This document shows, in pieces, positions 58,864-64,000 of a stretch of 64,000 bases of DNA. The notes under the pieces were generated by a model. The model did no database searches, was not told where the DNA came from, and saw only the letters and a program-made list of their open reading frames with translations. The stretch covers positions 4,652 through 68,651 of the forward strand of contig JBCBNT010000006.1 in assembly GCA_039821685.1 (NCBI GenBank), in the 5' to 3' direction. Positions within the stretch are counted from its first letter, which is position 1; every line of letters starts with the position of its first letter. The DNA comes from JANQQZ01 sp039821685 (GTDB taxonomy: Bacteria > Planctomycetota > Phycisphaerae > Phycisphaerales > UBA1924). The position numbers and the translations under genes are program-made.

Positions 58864-59370
58864 GCCGCGCGGGCGTGGTGATTCGTCGACCCGAGCAAAC
58901 GTGAGCACAAATGGCGCACGCGACTGGTCCTTGAACCGAACGGTGGCGGTCATGGTGTCGCCTTGCACCTCGTAGATGAAGCCGGCGAGGTCGCTCTCAG
59001 GATCGATCGGGGCGAAGCGGGCGACGCCCTCGCCGCCGATCGTGACGACGGCTTCGATCGGGCCGTCGATCTCGGTTGCCCACGGGACGAGCGCGGTATC
59101 GAAGTGCCGGAGCCGGTAGACGATGTCGTCGGACTCGGCGTCTTCGGTGATGGTCATGATCTCGACGACGCTGACAGCCTCATCGCTCGCGATGCGGAAG
59201 ACGCCGGTCATGTTGCCCGCGCGGGGCGGGAGCCAGGTCTCTTCGACCGTCATCGCGCCGATCTGGCCTCGCCAGGTGCCGGCGAGGAATGCGAAATCAT
59301 CGGCTGCGATGATCGGCTGCGCCATCGACGAAGCGACGGCGAGAGAAACGAACGCTGGAACATGAAGCAT
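58852..59370 (-). CDS. Secreted DUF6265-like protein
   Basis: 172 residues with a signal peptide (AFVSLAVASSMAQPIIAA). The mature domain FAFLAGTWRGQIGAMTVEETWLPPRAGNM fits DUF6265-type small beta-barrel proteins (WlxGxWxG...EEhWxPP). No catalytic residues stand out. The 3' end overlaps the end of the pseudo-receiver gene by 12 bases, tail to tail. Function unknown; periplasmic. Confidence 0.78.
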   Translation of the reverse strand: MLHVPAFVSLAVASSMAQPIIAADDFAFLAGTWRGQIGAMTVEETWLPPRAGNMTGVFRIASDEAVSVVEIMTITEDAESDDIVYRLRHFDTALVPWATEIDGPIEAVVTIGGEGVARFAPIDPESDLAGFIYEVQGDTMTATVRFKDQSRAPFVLTFARVDESPRPRGSRR

Positions 59371-59410
59371 GTCGGAGGCCCTCTTCGTCCCGCAAGCGGA
59401 TCGAACGCGA

Positions 59411-61030
59411 TCAGTCGTCTTCGAAGAGCGAGTCGGCGTCGAGTGTTTCTTCGGTCCAGTCGAGGTCGCCGAAGACCAGGTCGCTCTCGCTCGGCGCGAC
59501 CATGTCGGCTGCTTCGAGGTCGCTCGGGCCGGGGGCTGCGGCTTCGTGTGACGCGGTCGCTTCGGCGGTCTCGAAGGTTCTCGGCCTGCCCTTGCCTCGG
59601 GTGCGGGGCTTGATGCGCAGGCGGATGGGCACCTCGCCGAAGGGCAGCTCTTCGCGGAAGCGGTTCATGAGGAATCGCTGGTACATGGGGCTGAAGAGCT
59701 TGACGTCGTTGACGACGAGCGTGATGGTGGGCGGGCGTGTGCCGGTCTGTGCGGCGTAGTAGATCTTGGCCTGCGTGCCGAGCTTGCTGGTGGGGCCTCG
59801 GGTCTCGATGATCGACGAGAGCAGGCGGTTCAATGGGCCCGTGCCGACGCGCTCCTTGCCCTGCGCCGCGATCTCGAAGGCGAGGTCGAGCACGCCCTCG
59901 ACGTTGGTGCCTTCTTTGGCGCTCATGAACGCCATGGGCGCGAAGCCGAGGCCGCGCAGGTGCTTGCGGAGGTATTCCTCGTAGTCTTCGGGCGTGATGG
60001 GCTTGCCTTTCCGGCCGATGCGGCCGCCGGCGACGTCCCACTTGTTGATGACGACGACGACGGGCGTGCCGGCATCGATGACCATGCGGGCGAGCTGATC
60101 GTCGACGTGGCTGATGCGTTCGGTCGCGTCGACCATGAAGAGGGCGACGTCGGCGCGGTTGAGCGATTTTTCGAGGCGCTCAAGCGCCCACCACTCGACG
60201 CGGCCCGAGAACGACCGCTTGCGTCGCAGGCCGGCGGTATCGATCGCGACGACGGAGCGGTCGCCGAAGTCGAAGCGGACATCGATCGCGTCGCGGGTGG
60301 TGCCGGCGATCTCGCTGACGATCACGCGGTCTTCTCCGGCGAGCTGGTTGATGAGCGTGCTCTTGCCGGCGTTGCGTTTGCCGACGATGGCAACTTTGAG
60401 ATCGCTCGATCGGAGCGTGGGCTCGCTCGGGTCGTTTTTGACGTCGGGCACGAGGCTGTAGAGCTTGTCGAGGAAGTCTCGGCGGAAGTAGTTGTTCATC
60501 GAGCTGATCATGAGCGGCTCGCCGAAGCCGAGGGCGGAGAGCTCGTAGCCGTGGGCCTCCCACTTGGGGCCGTCGACCTTGGTACCGACGATGATGACGG
60601 GCACGGCGTCGGCGCCCCGGCGGCGCTCGCGGCCCAGCCGCTGCTCGCGGAGCATCGTGGCGATCTCTTCGTCGCGCGGGGTGATGCCGGCCTGGGCGTC
60701 GATGGCAAAGAGCACGAGGTCCGCGGTGCCGACGGCCTCGGCGATCTGCCATTCGATCTTGTCTGTCAGCGCGCTCAGGTCCTTGCCGGCGTCATCGACC
60801 TGCTGGCCCTCGGCGACGTACACGCCGAAGCCACCGGTGTCGACAAGCTCGATGGACTTGCGCGGGCCCGCGTTCTCGGGGTGCTCGAGGTCGACGATGA
60901 CCGAGACCCGGTCGCGCGTGACGCCCGGCAAATCGTCGACGATTGAAACCTTCTCCTGGGCCATCAGGTTGACAAGGGAGGACTTGCCGACGTTGGGTCG
61001 GCCGACGATCGCGACGCGGGGGAGGGGCAT
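59411..61030 (-). CDS. der: Ribosome biogenesis GTPase Der (EngA)
   Basis: An essential double-G-domain GTPase of 50S subunit assembly. G1 motifs are GRPNVGKSS (10-18) and, in the second domain, GKRNAGKST; NKWDVAGG and G3 DTAGLRR are in the second domain, DTGG in the first. The KH-like domain starts near GPLNRLLSSIIETRGP. At 539 residues it exceeds the usual 440-490 because of an acidic C-terminal extension of about 65 residues (EAADMVAPSES, EETLDADSLFEDD) and a basic insert (RLGRERRRGADAVP) in the first G domain. Divergent, 6 bases from the next gene's start. Confidence 0.95.
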   Translation of the reverse strand: MPLPRVAIVGRPNVGKSSLVNLMAQEKVSIVDDLPGVTRDRVSVIVDLEHPENAGPRKSIELVDTGGFGVYVAEGQQVDDAGKDLSALTDKIEWQIAEAVGTADLVLFAIDAQAGITPRDEEIATMLREQRLGRERRRGADAVPVIIVGTKVDGPKWEAHGYELSALGFGEPLMISSMNNYFRRDFLDKLYSLVPDVKNDPSEPTLRSSDLKVAIVGKRNAGKSTLINQLAGEDRVIVSEIAGTTRDAIDVRFDFGDRSVVAIDTAGLRRKRSFSGRVEWWALERLEKSLNRADVALFMVDATERISHVDDQLARMVIDAGTPVVVVINKWDVAGGRIGRKGKPITPEDYEEYLRKHLRGLGFAPMAFMSAKEGTNVEGVLDLAFEIAAQGKERVGTGPLNRLLSSIIETRGPTSKLGTQAKIYYAAQTGTRPPTITLVVNDVKLFSPMYQRFLMNRFREELPFGEVPIRLRIKPRTRGKGRPRTFETAEATASHEAAAPGPSDLEAADMVAPSESDLVFGDLDWTEETLDADSLFEDD

Positions 61031-61036
61031 AGAGCG

Positions 61037-62479
61037 ATGATAGGGATCCACGGCGACACGCACGCGGGCCAGCTTCGCATGCTGGCGGTTGGTCTGGCTG
61101 GCGGGCGGGCGGTCTGGCGGTCGGTTGGTCTGGGAGTAGGTTTGGGGGTGACGCTGGCGGCATCGGCGGCGATCGCCCAGCCCGAGGCGATGCGTCTGGC
61201 GGCGGAGCGGGCGGACGATCTGGAGTCGCGGGCGGTCGCGATCGCGTCGATCGATCCGCGGATCGAGGGCGATGACTTCGCGGACCTGATGCCGCTGAAG
61301 GACGCGATCGGCGACGCACGGGTCGTGTGGCTGGGCGAGCAGAGCCACGGCGAGGGGGCTGCGTTTCTCGCCAAGGGCCGGCTCGTCAAGTTTCTGCATC
61401 AGGAGATGGGCTTCGATGTGCTGGTGTGGGAAGCGGGGCTGGCTATGGGGCCGCTGGTCGACGAGGCGATGCGCGACCCGGCGCGGTCGGCGGCCGAGGC
61501 GGCGAACGAGGGCATCTTCCCGATCTGGTCTGCCGCGATGCAGGTCGGCCCCCTGCTCGACTACGTCAAGGCGACGCAGCAGACCGATCGGCGGATCATC
61601 AGCGCGGGCATGGACGCGCAGCTCACGGGCGCGCAGGGCATCCGAGCGATGATCGACCACGTGGAGCATCTATTCGCGCCGATCGGCGGGCCTCCCGCGG
61701 GGGCGGTCGCCTTTGGTGAGGCGTCTCAGGCGTTCTGGGAGGCCGCCGGACCGGACACTGGGCGGCTCGCGATCGAGCAGCTGTCCGCGGCAGTCGCCGC
61801 GATTGAGGCGGCGGCGGCCGAGATCGATGCGAACCACGAGCCGTGGCGGCGGGAGTTTGTCGAGCGATGCCTCGGCGATGCAGCGTCGTTCATCCGCACC
61901 CGCGTCGCGTACCTCGAAGCGGACGGCAACATGATGAACATGGACCGCGATCTGCTGAACGACCGCGATCGGCGGATGGGCGACAACCTCGTGTTCCTCA
62001 CGAACGAGGTCTATCCGGACCGCAAGATGATCGTGTGGGCGGCGACCTTTCACGGGATCTACGACCTGCCGGCGATCCGCTACGACAAGGCGCCGGGGAT
62101 GTACGACACGATGTTTGCAGCAGGTATGACCGCTCATCGCGAGCTCGACGACGACCTGTACCACGTCGCGTTCCTCGCGCTGGGCGGCGAGGTAGGGTCG
62201 GTCTACATGCAGCAGCCGCGGCGGATCGGGGCGAGGCCCGAGGGCTCGGTGGAGCGGACGCTGGATCGGATCGAGGACCCGTTCCTGTTCGTGGATCTGC
62301 GGGGGCTGCCCGGGGACCACTGGCTCCGGGGGCCGACGGTGATGGCGCCGCTCGGCAACGAGCCGATGACCGCAGCCTGGCCCGAGCAGTTCGACGGGTT
62401 TGTCTCGATCGAAGCCGAGTTCCCGGCGTCGCGCGAGCGGCTCGCGCCCGAGGGCTATGCGCTTACAGTGGGAGAGTGA
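61037..62479 (+). CDS. Secreted erythromycin-esterase-like protein
   Basis: 480 residues with signal peptide (GVGLGVTLAASAAIAQP). The fold signature VVWLGEQSHGEGAAFLAKGRLVKFL carries the GExxHG motif whose Glu/His act in hydrolysis in Ere-type esterases, and later RRIISAGMDAQLTG and IVWAATFHGI match the family. The chain length suits the family. Members include macrolide esterases but also many of unknown substrate, and resistance must not be assumed. Alternative ATG at 61079. The stop overlaps the miaA start (GTGA). Confidence 0.82.
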   Translation: MIGIHGDTHAGQLRMLAVGLAGGRAVWRSVGLGVGLGVTLAASAAIAQPEAMRLAAERADDLESRAVAIASIDPRIEGDDFADLMPLKDAIGDARVVWLGEQSHGEGAAFLAKGRLVKFLHQEMGFDVLVWEAGLAMGPLVDEAMRDPARSAAEAANEGIFPIWSAAMQVGPLLDYVKATQQTDRRIISAGMDAQLTGAQGIRAMIDHVEHLFAPIGGPPAGAVAFGEASQAFWEAAGPDTGRLAIEQLSAAVAAIEAAAAEIDANHEPWRREFVERCLGDAASFIRTRVAYLEADGNMMNMDRDLLNDRDRRMGDNLVFLTNEVYPDRKMIVWAATFHGIYDLPAIRYDKAPGMYDTMFAAGMTAHRELDDDLYHVAFLALGGEVGSVYMQQPRRIGARPEGSVERTLDRIEDPFLFVDLRGLPGDHWLRGPTVMAPLGNEPMTAAWPEQFDGFVSIEAEFPASRERLAPEGYALTVGE

Positions 62480-63411
62480 GCGAGCAGGCGTTCCCCGTTA
62501 TCTGCGGCCCGACGGCTTCGGGCAAGACCGATCTGGCGGTCGAGCTCGCGCGTGCGCTGGCGGACCAGGGGATGCCGGGCGAGGTGATCTCGGCAGACGC
62601 GTATCAGGTGTATAGAGGGCTCGATATCGCGAGCGCGAAGCCCTCGGCTGAAGACAGGCGGGGCGTGCCGCACCATCTGATCGACGTGGTCGAGCCCGAG
62701 GCGAGCTTTACGGTGGCGCAGTGGCTCGGGCTGGCAGAGTCGGCGATCGCGGACGTGCGGGCGCGGGGCGGCGTGCCGATCGTGGCGGGCGGGACGCACC
62801 TGTACATCAAGGCGTTGCTCGACGGCTTGTTTGAAGGGCCCGGCGCGGATGAAGCGGTCCGGGCCGAGCTCGTGGCGATGGACGCGAGCGAGCGGCGGGC
62901 CGAGCTCGAGCGGGTCGACCCGGAGGCCGCCGAGCGGATCCATACCAACGACGATCGCCGGACGATCCGGGCGCTCGAGGTCTTTCGGCTCACGGGCACG
63001 CCGATCAGTGAGTTGCAGGAGCAGTGGGATCGGTCGCAGCCGACGCGGAGCGATCGCCGGCTGGTGATCCTGGAATGGGGGGTGCCCGAGCTGAACTCGC
63101 GGATCAACGCGCGGGTGCGGCGGATGGTCGCGCAGGGCCTCGTCGCGGAGACGCGGGCGCTGGCCGATCGGCTCGGGCCGACGGCTCGCGAGGCCCTGGG
63201 CACTAAGCAGGTGCTGCGGCATCTGGCGGGCGACTGGACGCTCGACGAGGCGATCGAGCAGACCAAGATCGAGACGAGGCGGTTCGCCAAGAACCAGCGG
63301 ACCTGGATGCGTCGGCTCGCGGCGACGCCCGGTGCTCAGATCCTCCGGCCCGGCGAGGACTCCGTCCTCGATATGTCGCAAGCTGTTGTCAGAAAGACAC
63401 TTGCGCAGTGA
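62476..63411 (+). CDS. miaA: tRNA dimethylallyltransferase MiaA
   Basis: Adds a dimethylallyl group from DMAPP to N6 of A37 in tRNAs reading UNN codons. 311 residues. P-loop GPTASGKTD (11-19), then SADAYQVYRGLDIASAKPS, HHLIDVVEP, PIVAGGTHLYIKALLDG and the C-terminal TKIETRRFAKNQRTW. The GTG start overlaps the upstream stop, so the two are translationally coupled. Confidence 0.95.
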   Translation: MSEQAFPVICGPTASGKTDLAVELARALADQGMPGEVISADAYQVYRGLDIASAKPSAEDRRGVPHHLIDVVEPEASFTVAQWLGLAESAIADVRARGGVPIVAGGTHLYIKALLDGLFEGPGADEAVRAELVAMDASERRAELERVDPEAAERIHTNDDRRTIRALEVFRLTGTPISELQEQWDRSQPTRSDRRLVILEWGVPELNSRINARVRRMVAQGLVAETRALADRLGPTAREALGTKQVLRHLAGDWTLDEAIEQTKIETRRFAKNQRTWMRRLAATPGAQILRPGEDSVLDMSQAVVRKTLAQ

Positions 63412-63546
63412 TGCCCGTTTGCTTTCTGGCCTGATTTGGAACAAATGACCGAAGACCCCGGCTTGACATCGCCGGCCTCGGGCGGTTTGGTCCGGGGCCT
63501 CTGGCATTGGATGTAATAGAGGATTGGCGGCGACGCGACCCACCCC

Positions 63547-64000
63547 ATGGCGAAGAAGACGACGAAGAAATCCAGCAAGAAGGCCGGCACAAAGACGGCC
63601 AAACGGACCGCCAAACAGACCGCCAAGAAGGCGGCGACGAAGAAGGTGTCGGGCCGTCGGTCCGCCCGCGGCAAGGGCCTGGGCTTCAAGAAGGGCGACG
63701 CCGAGGGCCGGTCGCTGGTGATCGTCGAATCGCCGGCGAAGGCCAAGACGATTAACAAGTACCTCGGCAGCGACTACCTGGTGCTGGCGAGCGTGGGGCA
63801 CGTGCGTGACCTGCCGAGCAAGGCGCCCAAGGGCAGCAAGCAGCCGGTGCCGGGCGTTGACATCGAGAAGCGGTTCACGCCGAGCTACGAGGTGCTCAAC
63901 GGCAAGGAGGCCGTGGTTTCGGACCTGAAGAAGGCCGCCAAGGAGGTCATGAAGACCGGCGGGGACATCTGGTTCGCGACCGACCTCGATCGCGAGGGCG
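63547..64000 (+). CDS. topA: DNA topoisomerase I, N-terminal part with lysine-rich tail (cut by window edge)
   Basis: The first 151 codons. Residues 1-55 are Lys/Ala/Thr-rich (16 lysines in the first 49 residues), a histone H1-like tail. The TOPRIM domain starts at S56: SLVIVESPAKAKTINKYLG with E61 and, at the window end, FATDLDREG with the catalytic acidic pair. VLASVGHVRDLP is the usual next block. The remainder of the gene lies outside. The 135-base gap after miaA has a TTGACA at 63463-63468 but no matching -10, so the promoter is unresolved. Confidence 0.94.
   Translation, partial: MAKKTTKKSSKKAGTKTAKRTAKQTAKKAATKKVSGRRSARGKGLGFKKGDAEGRSLVIVESPAKAKTINKYLGSDYLVLASVGHVRDLPSKAPKGSKQPVPGVDIEKRFTPSYEVLNGKEAVVSDLKKAAKEVMKTGGDIWFATDLDREG

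Noticed and set aside
61037..62479. Calling this an antibiotic resistance gene
   Set aside because: The family contains many members with unknown substrates; sequence alone does not support macrolide resistance.
63463..63519. TTGACA before topA as a sigma70 promoter
   Set aside because: No -10-like hexamer at 16-18 bases; the next AT-rich block (TAATAG) is 45 bases away.
1..64000. CRISPR, tRNA, rRNA, IS element or prophage
   Set aside because: No repeat-spacer array, cloverleaf, ribosomal RNA segment, transposase or phage protein was recognised in any frame.

Overview
The window is chromosomal, GC-rich and almost fully coding. It looks like a member of the Planctomycetota, most likely a Phycisphaerae-type bacterium. 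The pointers are a zinc-ribbon tail of the CGYxLxGL...CPECG type on a membrane protein, a pseudopilin-type secreted protein, lysine-rich histone-H1-like tails on housekeeping enzymes, a signal peptidase I with a very large insertion, Mla/MCE and heptose-type genes that imply an outer membrane, and housekeeping genes scattered rather than in classical operons. No rRNA, tRNA, CRISPR array, insertion sequence, phage gene or replication origin was seen. Taxonomy is inferred from gene content only.

Layout. 1-5.4 kb (minus strand): a GAF/multi-PAS sensory protein interrupted by an in-frame TAG and running off the left edge, glycyl-tRNA synthetase with a terminator, a membrane-anchored unknown and a GxxExxY protein. 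5.6-8.8 kb (plus): small membrane protein, rnpA, yidD, a TetR regulator and a cysteine desulfurase. 8.9-12.0 kb: DUF4190-like protein, Mla-type ATPase and MCE protein. 12.1-17.1 kb: a PD-(D/E)XK-like protein, small membrane proteins (two of them paralogues), a PSP1/RicT-type protein and signal peptidase I. 17.1-19.5 kb: a 25-bp perfect inverted repeat, hisS and a SYLF-type lipoprotein. 19.5-26.6 kb: a solitary nuoG, truA, a zinc-ribbon membrane protein, a GNAT acetyltransferase, a glycosyltransferase and a large secreted unknown. 26.7-33.0 kb: trpS, pseudopilin-like protein, CPBP protease, trpC and a cysteine-less thioredoxin-fold protein. 33.1-38.0 kb: pyruvate phosphate dikinase, a PabB/TrpE-type enzyme and a Nudix hydrolase. 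37.9-49.6 kb: a glycan-assembly island of five glycosyltransferases, one sulfotransferase and a heptose kinase/nucleotidyltransferase with reversed domain order. 49.7-52.0 kb: PilZ, nadA and HU. 52.2-54.5 kb: outer-membrane barrel candidate, arfB-like gene and tsaB. 54.6-58.9 kb: a signalling operon with an HTH-receiver protein, an HDOD-GAF-histidine kinase and a pseudo-receiver-GAF protein. 58.9-64.0 kb: DUF6265-like protein, der, an erythromycin-esterase-like secreted protein, miaA and the start of topA.

The two most system-like regions are the glycan island and the signalling operon. In the glycan island three glycosyltransferases share a C-terminal nucleotide-binding-like module marked by G-x-G-x-H-T. 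In the signalling operon an excisionase-type DNA-binding domain sits in front of a receiver domain. Both are reported as findings, with their limits stated.
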